DNA of 64,000 bases. Source: UBA7672 sp041166025 (GTDB taxonomy: Bacteria; Pseudomonadota; Alphaproteobacteria; Caulobacterales; Hyphomonadaceae). Where the stretch lies: the NCBI GenBank assembly GCA_041166025.1, contig JBEAMJ010000028.1, forward strand, positions 186,001 to 250,000, read 5' to 3'. This document shows positions 7,754 through 17,086 of the stretch, one piece after another. Below the pieces are notes generated by a model. The model did not search any database. It saw only the letters and a program-made list of their open reading frames with translations, and was not told the DNA's origin. The number at the start of each line of letters is the position of its first letter. Within the stretch, counting starts at the first letter, position 1. Made by a program: the position numbers and the translations under genes.

Positions 7754-10063
7754 CTACTCCACCGCCTCCGGTTCGTTCTTCTCTTTCGTCGTCGGCTTGG
7801 GATCGGCGACATATTTGAACGACAGTTTCTCGGGGTCGTTCTTGTCGATGTCGATCTTCACGCCGCCGCCCTTCTGGAGCGTGCCGAAAAGGAGCTCGTC
7901 TGCCATCGGCTTCTTGACGTGCTCCTGGATGAGCCTGCCGAGCGGGCGAGCGCCGAAAGCTTCGTCGTAGCCGCGCGTGGCGAGCCACTTGCGGGCCTTG
8001 GGCGTGAGCGCAATCGTGACGTTCCGATCGGCCAGCTGGGCTTCCAGCTGGAGGATGAACTTGTCCACCACCATCTCGATGATTTCCTGGCTGAGGCCAG
8101 CGAAGGGGATCGTGGCGTCAAGGCGGTTGCGGAATTCAGGAGTGAACAGCCGCTTGATCGCCTCTTCATTCTCGTCCTCGCGCTTGCCACGACCGAAGCC
8201 GATAGATTCCTTCGCAGCGTCGGAAGCTCCGGCGTTCGTGGTCATGATGAGGATCACGTTCCTGAAGTCGACCTTCTTGCCGTTCGAGTCGGTGAGGGTG
8301 CCATTGTCCATCACCTGAAGGAGTATGTTGAACAGGTCGGGGTGGGCTTTCTCGATCTCGTCCAGAAGCAGGACGCAGTGCGGATGCTGGTCAACCCCGT
8401 CAGTGAGCAGGCCGCCCTGGTCGAAGCCGACATAGCCCGGAGGCGCGCCGATGAGGCGCGAGACTGTGTGGCGTTCCATATACTCCGACATGTCGAAGCG
8501 CAGCATCTCGACGCCGAGAATGGACGAGAGCTGCTTGGCGACCTCAGTCTTGCCAACGCCTGTGGGACCCGAGAACAGGTAGCAGCCGATCGGCTTGTTA
8601 GGTTCGCGCAGGCCCGCCCGGGCGAGCTTGATCGCAGTCGAGAGCGCCTTGATGGCGTTGTCCTGTCCAAACACCACGCGCTTGAGATCATTCTCCAGCG
8701 AGCGGAGCTGTTCGCTATCTGACTTCGACACCTGCTTGGCCGGAATTCGCGCCATCTTCGAGATGACGACCTCAACTTCCTTGGCGCCGATCTGCTTGCG
8801 GCGCTTGCCTTCCGGCAGGAGCCATTGCGCGGCGCCAGCCTCGTCGATCACGTCGATCGCCTTGTCCGGCAGCTTGCGGTCGGTCATGTACTTGGCCGAC
8901 AGCTCCACCGCGGTCTTGATGGCGTCGTTCGTGTATTTGAGGCCGTGAAATTCCTCGAAATAGGGCTTGAGGCCCATCACGATCTTGACCGTGTCTTCGA
9001 CGGACGGCTCCACGACGTCGATCTTCTGGAAGCGCCGCGCGAGCGCGCGGTCCTTCTCGAAATGCTGGCGGTATTCCTTGTACGTCGTCGAGCCCATGCA
9101 GCGCAGCGCGCCGTTCTGCAGCGCAGGCTTCAGAAGGTTTGATGCATCCATGGCGCCGCCGGAGGTTGCGCCTGCGCCGATGACGGTGTGGATCTCATCA
9201 ATGAAGAGGACGGCCTTCGGCTGCTCTTCCAGTTCCTTGACGACGGCCTTCAGACGCTCTTCGAAGTCGCCGCGGTAGCGCGTGCCCGCCAGGAGCGCGC
9301 CCATGTCGAGCGAGTAGATGACCGCGTCGGCAAGGATGGCCGGCGCTTCACCATCAACGATCTTCTTGGCGAGGCCTTCAGCGATCGCGGTCTTGCCGAC
9401 GCCGGGATCACCCACCAGCAGCGGGTTGTTCTTGCGACGACGGCAGAGGATCTGGATCGCGCGCTCGACTTCGGCATGCCGGCCGATCAGCGGATCCGTC
9501 TTGCCCTCGCGCGCGCGCTGGTTGAGGTCGACACAGTAGGCGCCGAGGGCTTCGCCGACGGGCTTGGTCTGGTCCTCTTCCTTCTCGGCGGCGCCTTCGA
9601 CGGGCTTGGCCTTCGACATGCCAGGCTTCTTGGCGACGCCATGGCTGATGTAGTTGACGGCATCATACCGCGTCATGTCCTGCTCCTGCAGGAAGTAGGC
9701 GGCGTGGCTATCGCGTTCGGCAAAAATCGAGACCAGGACGTTGGCGCCCGACACCTCGTCACGCGAGGAACTCTCGACATGCAGCACGGCGCGCTGGACA
9801 ACGCGCTGGAAGGCGGCGGTCGGATGGACCTGCCCGCCGTCCTCGACGACGAAGGAGGCGCAGTCATTATCGAGATAGTTGGCAAGGTCACGCCGCAGCT
9901 TCTCGATGTCGAGCTTGCAGGCGGTCATCACCTCCGCGGCGTCCTCATCCTCGGTAAGGGCAAGGAGCAAGTGCTCCAGCGTGGCGTATTCGTGCTTGCG
10001 CTCGTGGGCGAGGTTGAGGGCGCGTTCGAGGGCGCGTTCGAGGCTGGGGGTCAAAGAGGGCAT
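7754..10063 (-). CDS. clpA: ATP-dependent Clp protease ATP-binding subunit ClpA
   Basis: A 769-residue AAA+ unfoldase that feeds substrates into ClpP. In order: N-terminal ClpS-binding domain (residues 1-145), first AAA+ module with Walker A GDPGVGKT (about 217) and Walker B VLFIDEIHT, then second module with Walker A GPTGVGKT (about 498), Walker B CVLLLDEIEKAHPD and the ClpP-docking loop IGFGRG (about 620). The absence of the ClpB middle domain and the adjacent clpS confirm ClpA. Length is normal for the family. clpS lies 10 bases upstream and the two form an operon. No clpP is adjacent; a ClpP-type protease is at 52.6 kb. Confidence 0.97.
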   Translation of the reverse strand: MPSLTPSLERALERALNLAHERKHEYATLEHLLLALTEDEDAAEVMTACKLDIEKLRRDLANYLDNDCASFVVEDGGQVHPTAAFQRVVQRAVLHVESSSRDEVSGANVLVSIFAERDSHAAYFLQEQDMTRYDAVNYISHGVAKKPGMSKAKPVEGAAEKEEDQTKPVGEALGAYCVDLNQRAREGKTDPLIGRHAEVERAIQILCRRRKNNPLLVGDPGVGKTAIAEGLAKKIVDGEAPAILADAVIYSLDMGALLAGTRYRGDFEERLKAVVKELEEQPKAVLFIDEIHTVIGAGATSGGAMDASNLLKPALQNGALRCMGSTTYKEYRQHFEKDRALARRFQKIDVVEPSVEDTVKIVMGLKPYFEEFHGLKYTNDAIKTAVELSAKYMTDRKLPDKAIDVIDEAGAAQWLLPEGKRRKQIGAKEVEVVISKMARIPAKQVSKSDSEQLRSLENDLKRVVFGQDNAIKALSTAIKLARAGLREPNKPIGCYLFSGPTGVGKTEVAKQLSSILGVEMLRFDMSEYMERHTVSRLIGAPPGYVGFDQGGLLTDGVDQHPHCVLLLDEIEKAHPDLFNILLQVMDNGTLTDSNGKKVDFRNVILIMTTNAGASDAAKESIGFGRGKREDENEEAIKRLFTPEFRNRLDATIPFAGLSQEIIEMVVDKFILQLEAQLADRNVTIALTPKARKWLATRGYDEAFGARPLGRLIQEHVKKPMADELLFGTLQKGGGVKIDIDKNDPEKLSFKYVADPKPTTKEKNEPEAVE

Positions 10064-10073
10064 TAAGGGCTTT

Positions 10074-10403
10074 CTAGTCCTCGCGTTCTTTCGTGCACTG
10101 GAGAGGATGTTCGTTTCGGCGCGCCAGGTCCATCACCTGCGCGACTTTCGTTTCGGCGACCTCGATCGGATAGACACCGCAGACACCCACGCCGTAATTG
10201 TGGACATGGAGCATGATGCGGGTCGCCTCCTCACGCGACTTGTTGAAGAAGTGCTCGAGCACGAGCACCACAAACTCCATCGGCGTGTAGTCGTCGTTGA
10301 GCAGAAGCACCCGGTACATGGACGGCTTTTTCGGCTTGGGCTTGGCGCGCGTGGCGACGCCAAGCTCCTTTGCCGTTCCGGGGGTTTGCTTCCTGTCGGT
10401 CAT
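10074..10403 (-). CDS. clpS: ATP-dependent Clp protease adaptor ClpS
   Basis: A 109-residue N-end-rule adaptor that delivers substrates with destabilising N-termini to ClpA. The core MYRVLLLNDDYTPMEFVVLVLEHFF, EATRIMLHVH and G-V-Y-P-I-E-V-A-E-T-K are diagnostic; the Asn-Asp pair in LLLNDD and the downstream Met/His line the N-degron pocket. A basic N-terminal extension (PKPKKP) precedes the core, as usual in alphaproteobacteria. I chose the ATG at 10403, which gives the normal length; upstream codons to 10595 look non-coding. It is the first gene of the clpS-clpA operon. Confidence 0.95.
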   Translation of the reverse strand: MTDRKQTPGTAKELGVATRAKPKPKKPSMYRVLLLNDDYTPMEFVVLVLEHFFNKSREEATRIMLHVHNYGVGVCGVYPIEVAETKVAQVMDLARRNEHPLQCTKERED

Positions 10404-10773
10404 GCGGGTCTGTCTGGGTCCGGGGCTATCCCCGGGTTCGCTCCCATTAGATATTGATCCGGCGGCCAAGTGAAAGGGCCAAGACGGGGATCGTCGTAAA
10501 CCAAGATTTGTCAGTCGAGGCCTTGGTTTGTCCAAAGTCACGCGCCAGTGTGGCCCCGATCCCAATGGCGGGAGGATGGTTCCGGCCGATTGCATGGTTC
10601 ATGCAGATTCAAGCCGGACGCGCCGAAACTGGGCATTGGCCGGCCCAATTGTGGTCAGATCAGAGATTAAGCGGGACAATCATACGAACAGGGGTGACGG
10701 AGCTTAAAGATTGGGTAAGGTCACCGGTGGACCCTCGATCGCGTCTTTGTAGTGCTACTGAGAGAGGATTCCG
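10404..10773. other. 370-base divergent promoter region, clpS / D,D-carboxypeptidase
   Basis: No coding signal. The region between the divergent clpS and carboxypeptidase genes must hold both promoters. The part from about 10640 to 10715 is visibly richer in A and T than its surroundings, but I could not find a clear sigma-70 pair or a repeated operator. Confidence 0.4.
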
Positions 10774-11997
10774 TTGCGTATGAAGACGATCCCTCTGATC
10801 GCCTGGTTCCGCAGGGCTGCCATCGCCCTCGCCGCTATACTGTGCGCCGCGGGTCCGGCCTGGGCCAGCAAGTATGCCTCCATCGTGGTCGATATGGAGA
10901 CCGGTCAGGTCCTGCATGACCGCGACGCCGACGAATCGCGCCACCCGGCCTCGCTGACCAAGGTGATGACGCTGTATCTGGTGTTCGAGGCCCTTGATTC
11001 GGGGAAACTCAAGCTCTCGGACCGCCTGGCGGTCTCCAAGGCGGCCTCGCGAGCCCAGCCGTCCAAGCTCGGACTCAAGGCGGGATCGACCATCAAGGTC
11101 GAGGATGCGATTCGCGCGCTGGTGACCAAATCCGCCAATGACGTCGCGATTGTGGTGGCCGAAAAGCTGGGCGGCGGCTCGGAAGCCAAGTTCGTGGCCA
11201 AGATGAACGCCAAGGCCAAGGAACTCGGCATGAACGCCACGACGTTCCGGAACGCCTCCGGCCTGCCAGACAAGCGCCAGGTGACGACGGCGCGCGATAT
11301 GGCGAGGCTGGCCGAGGCGATCTACCTGGACCACAAGAAGCGCTACAACTACTTCGCCCTGTCCTCCTTCAGCTGGGGCAAGCGCAAATACATGAATCAC
11401 AACGAACTTCTGCGAAGGGTCGAAGGCGTTGACGGGATCAAGACCGGATTTACCAATGCCTCGGGCTACAACCTCATGGCTTCGGCCGAGCGTGACGGCC
11501 GCCGCGTGATCGCAATCATGCTGGGCGGCACGACCGGCAAGTCGCGCGATGCGCATGTGCGCGATCTAATCGAGGCCGCTTTCCTGGAGATCGGCGGTGG
11601 CGTTGCAGGCGATGATGACCTTCGGACGCGGATCGCGTTCGGCGCACGCGGCACAGCCTCGGCGGACGACCTGGCGCTGGCGCAGCTCCGCCGTTTGCAG
11701 GCGCCGGATGCGGCGCTTGTTGCAGCCCTGGACAGCGAGGCCTACGCGGATGCCTCGGGCAGCACCGAAGAAGGGAATGAAAGCCAGTTCGAACTCGCCG
11801 AGGGCGACGAAGAGGGCGCCGATCCCATCGGCGACCTGATCGAGGCCCGTCCGGCGCCTGCTCCGCTGGCCACTGTTGGAGCCACGCCGGTTTCGGCCCC
11901 GGCAACGACGGTTCCGGTCGAGGATGCGATCCTGGTCACGAGCGAAGCGCAGGTCGGCGGATCGCTCAGCCTGCTTGATGCGCCAACCGCGCCGTAA
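10774..11997 (+). CDS. D-alanyl-D-alanine carboxypeptidase (PBP5/6 type, peptidase S11)
   Basis: A 407-residue periplasmic penicillin-binding protein that trims the terminal D-Ala from peptidoglycan stem peptides. A signal peptide covers residues 1-31 (ending PAWA). The three active-site motifs are intact: SLTK (nucleophile Ser60, Lys63), SAN (about 117) and KTG (about 219). After the catalytic domain the protein has a long acidic, Ala/Pro-rich tail (about residues 270-407) in place of the usual PBP5 C-terminal domain and amphipathic anchor, so its membrane attachment is unclear. The TTG start has AGAGAGGA upstream; an ATG two codons later is possible. Confidence 0.93.
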   Translation: MRMKTIPLIAWFRRAAIALAAILCAAGPAWASKYASIVVDMETGQVLHDRDADESRHPASLTKVMTLYLVFEALDSGKLKLSDRLAVSKAASRAQPSKLGLKAGSTIKVEDAIRALVTKSANDVAIVVAEKLGGGSEAKFVAKMNAKAKELGMNATTFRNASGLPDKRQVTTARDMARLAEAIYLDHKKRYNYFALSSFSWGKRKYMNHNELLRRVEGVDGIKTGFTNASGYNLMASAERDGRRVIAIMLGGTTGKSRDAHVRDLIEAAFLEIGGGVAGDDDLRTRIAFGARGTASADDLALAQLRRLQAPDAALVAALDSEAYADASGSTEEGNESQFELAEGDEEGADPIGDLIEARPAPAPLATVGATPVSAPATTVPVEDAILVTSEAQVGGSLSLLDAPTAP

Positions 11998-12023
11998 CGA
12001 TTCGCCGGCGCGCGGAAGCTTGC

Positions 12024-12362
12024 CTAAGTCACGCGTTTCCAGCGCAGCGGCTTGCCGCCATCGCGGGTGATTTCCCCGCGTGCTTCGGCGTCGAGCTGCA
12101 CGGTCTTGGTCCACCACCCCTGCGTCGTGCCCCATTTGCTGGCCGGCAGCACCTTCTTCATCGGCGCCAACATTTCCGACTGCGTTATGCCGGGGCCCCG
12201 GGTCGGCATGACCTTTAGGAAGGCCTTACGCGCGGCTTCGTACTTGACCCGGTTGCGCGCCTCAGTCTTGCCGGGGTGGTTCACGTTCATAACGTTCATG
12301 GTTTCGGTGCGCGCAGCCCTGGAGGCTGACTTCGCTGACTTCTTTGCTGTGACTGTCGCCAT
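12024..12362 (-). CDS. DUF6958-like small basic protein
   Basis: A 112-residue protein with a Lys/Ala-rich N-terminal tail, then MNVNHPGKTEARNRVKYEAARKAFL and a C-terminal WWTKTVQLDAEARG...KPLRWKRV. This pattern (N-H-P-G-K-T-E near the start, W-x-K-x-V-Q-L-D-L-E-A-K-G near the end) is that of small DUF6958-type proteins, whose role is unknown. The start at 12362 follows GGGGAG. It lies 23 bases downstream of mipZ on the same strand and may be co-transcribed with it. Confidence 0.6.
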   Translation of the reverse strand: MATVTAKKSAKSASRAARTETMNVMNVNHPGKTEARNRVKYEAARKAFLKVMPTRGPGITQSEMLAPMKKVLPASKWGTTQGWWTKTVQLDAEARGEITRDGGKPLRWKRVT

Positions 12363-12385
12363 GGACTTGCTCCCCGGCGTCAAGC

Positions 12386-13273
12386 CTAGAAGCTGATGTC
12401 CTTGCCTTCCAGCCCCGGCAGTTTCAGCACGATCATCAGGTCGCGGATTTCCTGGCGCGCGGCGACGTGGCTCATGGTGAAGGGTACGCCGGCGCCGGCG
12501 TCGGTGAGATCGAGCAGGCTGAGGCCCATCGGGAAGAGCTCGCGGTAGATCACGCGCTCGGAAAGGCCAGGCGAAATGCGGAAGCCGACGCGGCGGGAGA
12601 GGTTTTCAAGCGCCTCGCCGACGCGCTGCTTGTTGCGGGCATCGAGCGGCGACATCCGGTTGCGCATGACGATCCAGTCGATGGGCTTGCGGCTGGTCTG
12701 CGCCTTCAGCTTGCGGCATTCCCAGACCAGTTCCGCATAGAAACTCGGCCGCGCCACTTCGAGCGTCTGCGGGTCGACATCGCCCAGCAAGTCGAAGTCC
12801 ACGAAACTGTCGTTGAGCGGCGTGATCAGCGTGTCAGCAGCCGAATGGGCGGTGCGGGACAGGAAAGTGTCGCCGCCCGGCGCATCGATGATGATGAAAT
12901 TGCACTTCTGTGACAGGCGCTTCAGGCTTTCCTCGAAGTGGGCGGATTCCTCCTGCTCCGCGGCATCGAGGTCGCGCGCCTGGCTGGCGTCGATGCGGAC
13001 CATTTCAGGCATAGGCAGCGGTGCGCCGGTGTTGCGGATCCAGCGACTGCGGTTTTCGAGATAACGGGCCAGGGAGCGTTGGCGCACGTCGAGGTCCATG
13101 ACGCCAACGGTCATGCCCATACGCAGGAGGCCGATCGACAGGTGCATCGCGACGGTGGACTTGCCCGCGCCGCCCTTTTCATTGCCGACAACGATGGTGT
13201 GCGCGAGGCGCGAGCGGCCGGTTGCTTCCTGATCCGAAGCCGCGCTGGGGGCCGTCATGAGCGTGGCGGCCAT
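12386..13273 (-). CDS. mipZ: Division plane positioning ATPase MipZ
   Basis: A 295-residue ParA/MinD-type P-loop ATPase. The deviant Walker A NEKGGAGKST lies at residues 31-40, the A' motif is VMDLDVRQRS, and Walker B is IIIDAPGGD. The start AHTIVVGNEKGGAGKSTVAMHL and the W-I-V-M-R-N-R-M-S segment are characteristic of MipZ rather than chromosomal ParA. MipZ forms a bipolar gradient from the ParB-bound origin and blocks FtsZ assembly near the poles, replacing the Min system in these bacteria. The small gene upstream ends four bases before the mipZ start, so the two form an operon. Confidence 0.95.
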   Translation of the reverse strand: MAATLMTAPSAASDQEATGRSRLAHTIVVGNEKGGAGKSTVAMHLSIGLLRMGMTVGVMDLDVRQRSLARYLENRSRWIRNTGAPLPMPEMVRIDASQARDLDAAEQEESAHFEESLKRLSQKCNFIIIDAPGGDTFLSRTAHSAADTLITPLNDSFVDFDLLGDVDPQTLEVARPSFYAELVWECRKLKAQTSRKPIDWIVMRNRMSPLDARNKQRVGEALENLSRRVGFRISPGLSERVIYRELFPMGLSLLDLTDAGAGVPFTMSHVAARQEIRDLMIVLKLPGLEGKDISF

Positions 13274-13277
13274 CGGA

Positions 13278-13829
13278 CTACCAGGCCCGGATCGGCGCGA
13301 CGACGCGTGGAGCGCCGGTCAGGGCCGAAAGTTCGACACAGAGCGCGGCCATGCGCTGTTCGTCATCCATGTCCTCGCCCAGCACGATGTTGCACGGGGC
13401 CAGCTCGTACTCCGGCTGCGCCTGGCCAAGATCGGCTGGCTGCGGGCGCAGGCCGGCGAGCGCGCCGAGCCCTGCGCTGTGGACATCCGCAAGGAGGCCG
13501 GTCGACCGGGCGCGAAGCTCGGCAGGATCGACAGGAATGAACAGCCGGGGATGATCCGGCAGCGGACCGAGGACATCGAGCGCCTTGTCCAGGTGCGCGA
13601 TCTCGGCAGACAGGACAACGAGATGGGCGTCGAGATCGGCGATCTGCTCGTCTTCTGTCATGAGGACCGGCGCGAGCGCCATCTCGCCCTGCGGCGGCGC
13701 GGAGATGCGCGGCTCGGGCGCGCGGATAGCGGCATGGGCAGGGCCCAGGCGCATACAAAGCGCCACGGCCAGCGTGAAGGCGCTAAAGCCGAGCCATCGC
13801 AGGTAGACCAACAGATAGTCGTGCATCAC
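13278..13829 (-). CDS. Uncharacterised exported protein upstream of mipZ
   Basis: A 183-residue protein with a hydrophobic N-terminus (residues 8-33, ending GPAHA) that can act as a signal peptide or anchor. It is followed by an acidic helical segment rich in Leu/Asp/Ala (DEQIADLDAHLVVLSAEIAHLDKAL), suggesting a short coiled coil. I do not recognise the family. It ends four bases before mipZ, so a link to envelope or division functions is possible but rests on position only. Confidence 0.65.
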   Translation of the reverse strand: MMHDYLLVYLRWLGFSAFTLAVALCMRLGPAHAAIRAPEPRISAPPQGEMALAPVLMTEDEQIADLDAHLVVLSAEIAHLDKALDVLGPLPDHPRLFIPVDPAELRARSTGLLADVHSAGLGALAGLRPQPADLGQAQPEYELAPCNIVLGEDMDDEQRMAALCVELSALTGAPRVVAPIRAW

Positions 13830-13976
13830 AGGAAGATCGGCCGGGCTGGTTAATTACCCATAAAGCCCTGCCCCGGCTGCACCTTCAGGCGTGATTGATC
13901 CGCTCGTGGAACAGGCCTAGAAGCCGCCGCCTGACGGGCGTCAGGGTTCTGGTCCGGGGCACTGGAAGGGTCGAAC

Positions 13977-14855
13977 TTGCCGAAACGAAACGGACTGGTT
14001 GTCGCCCGCACCCGGGCTGAAGTGCAGGCCTACCGCCGGCAGATGCAGGCGCAGGGCAAGCGCGTGGCATTCATCCCAACTATGGGTGCGCTGCATGAAG
14101 GCCATCTGAGCCTTGTCCGTCTCGGGCTGGAGAAGGCGGACGTCGCCGCCTCGTCCATCTTCGTCAACCCGACGCAGTTCGCCGCCCACGAGGACCTCTC
14201 CACCTACCCGCGCACGGAGGCGGAGGACCTGCGCAAGCTGCAGGAGGCCGGGTGTTCGTTCTGCTATTGCCCCACGGCGAGCGAGATGTACCCGCCGGGA
14301 GATTCCACGCGCGTGCAGGTTAAGGATCTGTCGCACATGCTTGAAGGCGAGGTGCGGCCGCACTTCTTCGAAGGCGTGGCCAGTGTGGTTAGCCGGCTGT
14401 TCCTGCATGTCGGGCCAGACGTCGCGGTGTTCGGCGAGAAGGATTACCAGCAACTTCTCGTCATCCGCCGCATGGTGCAGGACCTTGGCTTTCCGATCGA
14501 AATTGTCGGCGGACCGACCATGCGCGAGCCGGACGGTCTCGCGATGTCATCGCGAAACGCTTATCTCACCGGGGAAGAACGGACGACTGCCGCCGCCTTG
14601 CCCCGCGTGATGCAGGAGGCTTCTGCCCGTATTGCCGCGGGCGAGCGCATCAGCGCCACAGCTGAAGATGCACGGCAGGCGTTGATCGCGGCGGGCCTTG
14701 CCTCCGTTGACTATGTAGCCGTGCGTCGGGCCGACACCCTCGCCCCTTTTGGCGGCGACACGGCGCCTGTGGGGGTCACAGGTCGTCTCCTGATCGCCGC
14801 GCGACTTGGCAAAACGCGGCTGATCGACAATGTGGGGTTTGTCCGGAAAGCGTGA
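13977..14855 (+). CDS. panC: Pantothenate synthetase (pantoate--beta-alanine ligase)
   Basis: A 292-residue cytoplasmic enzyme that joins pantoate and beta-alanine with ATP to make pantothenate for CoA. Motifs: PTMGALHEGHLSL with the HxGH nucleotidyl site (about 39-50), FVNPTQF, GDVAVFGEKDYQQLLVIRRMVQDL-type central block and MSSRNAYL (KMSKS equivalent). The TTG start at 13977 has GGAAGGG at seven-base spacing, so I accept it. No panB or panD is nearby. The gene is divergent from the mipZ operon across 147 bases. Confidence 0.95.
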   Translation: MPKRNGLVVARTRAEVQAYRRQMQAQGKRVAFIPTMGALHEGHLSLVRLGLEKADVAASSIFVNPTQFAAHEDLSTYPRTEAEDLRKLQEAGCSFCYCPTASEMYPPGDSTRVQVKDLSHMLEGEVRPHFFEGVASVVSRLFLHVGPDVAVFGEKDYQQLLVIRRMVQDLGFPIEIVGGPTMREPDGLAMSSRNAYLTGEERTTAAALPRVMQEASARIAAGERISATAEDARQALIAAGLASVDYVAVRRADTLAPFGGDTAPVGVTGRLLIAARLGKTRLIDNVGFVRKA

Positions 14856-15006
14856 ATCATCACAGGCGCACTTTTTCCCCCAAACACCTGTGCGATGTGA
14901 TAGCTTGATCTGACGTCGACCCAGATCTGAGGTTTCGGCGCGCCCGCTGGCCAGGGCGATGAACTCGCCAGGACTTTCACGTCCTCCAGGAAAAAAGGCC
15001 ATCCAC

Positions 15007-15297
15007 GTGAGCACTCCCCCACGCTTTTCGGAGCGCAGACCAGCTCGTGCGCAGGATTCGGCGGCGACCGACGACGAAACACGCTCCCCAGGCGCTGCAC
15101 AACCGCCGCTCGCGCAACGCCTTCCGGGCATGAGCGATTACCAGCTAGCTGCCTACCAATCGTCCGCAACACGCATTGGGAATGACCCCGAACATCCCAA
15201 ACACGCATCTGCACGCAAGGCCATTCCCATGATCGAGGCGGAAATCCGCCGGCGCACCAACGCCTTGCGAGCGCCAAAGGCAGATGGAACGAAATGA
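15007..15297 (+). CDS. Small hypothetical protein
   Basis: A 96-residue protein, basic and Ala/Pro-rich at the start. It has a folded-looking C-terminal half: MSDYQLAAYQSSATRIGNDPEHPKHASARKAIPMIEAEIRRR. The GTG at 15007 follows AAAAAAGG. Its stop codon overlaps the start of the next gene (ATGA at 15294-15297), a sign of translational coupling. I recognise no known domain; an alpha-helical small cytoplasmic protein is the likely form. Confidence 0.6.
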   Translation: MSTPPRFSERRPARAQDSAATDDETRSPGAAQPPLAQRLPGMSDYQLAAYQSSATRIGNDPEHPKHASARKAIPMIEAEIRRRTNALRAPKADGTK

Positions 15298-15632
15298 ACA
15301 CAACGCGGCCCTTGCGCGCTGCAGACGTCGCGGCCTCCGCGGAGCGTATGCAAGCCGATCTGAACCGCATCGAGGCCGCACTGAACCGGTACCGCGGCTC
15401 GCCGGGCCTGGAACTGCTCCGCGACAGGAGCCGACACGTCCAGCGCCAGCTTGAGGCCATCGCGCATCGTCTCAATGATCCCGGCATCTCGGCAGGTTCA
15501 GGGCGCTACGCGCTCAGTGAGGCGGAGCATATGGCGCTGACTGCAGCCGCCGACCTATGTGAACGCATGCGCGAAACACTGTCCCGCTACGGACGAGCTG
15601 AAGACCTCGCCGGCCGGGGCCTTTCCAGGTAA
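15294..15632 (+). CDS. Small helical hypothetical protein, coupled to the preceding gene
   Basis: A 112-residue, almost wholly alpha-helical protein with heptad-like stretches (AERMQADLNRIEAALNRY, RSRHVQRQLEAIAHRL). It starts within the stop codon of the previous gene, so the two are translationally coupled and may interact. No domain is recognised. Confidence 0.6.
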   Translation: MNTTRPLRAADVAASAERMQADLNRIEAALNRYRGSPGLELLRDRSRHVQRQLEAIAHRLNDPGISAGSGRYALSEAEHMALTAAADLCERMRETLSRYGRAEDLAGRGLSR

Positions 15633-15725
15633 CTGATTTCAGCGCCTGGCGTCCTGCGGCAACGCCACGCTGAGCACAGTCGCCTGATCGTCAAGACGCC
15701 ATCGTGCGGAATCCTTGTGTCGGCT

Positions 15726-17033
15726 TCAGTGCAGTTTCAGCCTAGGGCGGATCACGTGATTGACGTGACCGACCGCGATCATCGCCAGGCCTCGGAGCCA
15801 GCCATGGATCGCAATGAGGTGCATCTGGTAGAGCGAGACATAGACGAGGCGGGCAAGACGGCCCTCAATGGCGAGCTTGCCGCCGATGAGGCCGCCCATC
15901 AGGCTGCCGACCGTTGAGTACTGGCTCAGCGACACCAGCGAGCCATGGTCGTGATAGGTGAAATCCGCGAGCGGCTTGGCCGCCATCGCATTCCTCAGAT
16001 TCCTGAAGACAGTCGTAGCCATCTGGTGCGCCGCCTGGGCGCGCGGGGGAACGGGCCTGTCCGATCCCGGCTGGGGACAAGCGCAGCAATCGCCGAGCGC
16101 GTAGATGCGATCATCCAGCGTCGTCTGCAGTGTGCGGCGCACCACCAGCTGGTTGCTCGCATTGGTTTCGAGGCCGCCGATGCCCTTGAGAATATCCGCG
16201 CCGCGCACGCCGGCCGCCCAGATCTTGAGATCGGCCCGCACCTCGCCGGCGGTGGTGATCACCGCCTCGCGCGTCACCTCGGAGACCCGCGTGGATGTGC
16301 GCACCTTGACGCCCAGCCGCTCCAACTCCTCGCGCGCCGCTTCGGCAAGCTTTTCCGGCAGCGCTGGGAGGATGCGCGGACCGGCCTCCAGCAGCGTCGT
16401 CTCGAGACGTGACTCGTCAAACACTTCGAGGCCGTAGTGCTTGAGTCCGACCGCTGCATTGTAGAGTTCGGCGGCCAGTTCGACGCCTGTCGCGCCGCCA
16501 CCGACGATGGCGATGCGCACGCGGGCATCGCTTGAGGGCTCTGCGCTCATGGCGCGCGAGACACGGAGGCATTGGTTGAGCAGCTTGAGCCGGAAGCGGT
16601 CGGCCTGCTCGCGCTCGTCGAGGAGAATGCAGTGTTTCGCAGCGCCCGGCGTGTTGAACGTGTTGGTGACCGAGCCAATGGCGAGCACGAGATAGTCATA
16701 GCGGATGGTCTGCCGGCCGATCACCTCTGCGCCGTCTTCGTCGAGCAACGGGGCGATAATCACCTTGCGGTTGTCGCGGTCTATGCCTTCAAGAGCGCCC
16801 CAAAAGAAGCGATAGCCCCACCGCGACCCGTGGCTGCGATAGCCCACCTCGTCGAGATTGGCATCGAGCGCGCCGGCCGCCACCTCATGCAGCAGCGGCT
16901 TCCAAATGTGGGTTCGGCTTTTCTCGACGAGGATGATGTCGTGCTTCTTGCGGCCATACTTTGCGCCGAGCTTGCGCGCGAGTTCGAGCCCGCCTGCGCC
17001 GCCGCCCACGATGACGATCTGAGTCTTCTTCAT
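15726..17033 (-). CDS. Type II NADH dehydrogenase (NDH-2)
   Basis: A 435-residue FAD-dependent NADH:quinone oxidoreductase of the single-subunit, non-pumping class. The FAD fingerprint VIVGGGAGGLELA is at residues 6-18, the NAD fingerprint IAIVGGGATGVELAAELY near 170, and the second FAD motif RIYALGDCCAC near 320. An amphipathic C-terminal region (L-V-Y-x-S-L-Y-Q-M-H-L) provides membrane attachment. The enzyme feeds electrons from NADH into the quinone pool. The start at 17033 follows AAGGGTCAGG; the frame to 17093 has no such signal. The DUF1489 gene lies upstream on the same strand. Confidence 0.88.
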   Translation of the reverse strand: MKKTQIVIVGGGAGGLELARKLGAKYGRKKHDIILVEKSRTHIWKPLLHEVAAGALDANLDEVGYRSHGSRWGYRFFWGALEGIDRDNRKVIIAPLLDEDGAEVIGRQTIRYDYLVLAIGSVTNTFNTPGAAKHCILLDEREQADRFRLKLLNQCLRVSRAMSAEPSSDARVRIAIVGGGATGVELAAELYNAAVGLKHYGLEVFDESRLETTLLEAGPRILPALPEKLAEAAREELERLGVKVRTSTRVSEVTREAVITTAGEVRADLKIWAAGVRGADILKGIGGLETNASNQLVVRRTLQTTLDDRIYALGDCCACPQPGSDRPVPPRAQAAHQMATTVFRNLRNAMAAKPLADFTYHDHGSLVSLSQYSTVGSLMGGLIGGKLAIEGRLARLVYVSLYQMHLIAIHGWLRGLAMIAVGHVNHVIRPRLKLH

Positions 17034-17086
17034 CCTGACCCTTGCAGTATCGAAGCTGTCAGGCCGATCAAGGCCTTGACTGGACT

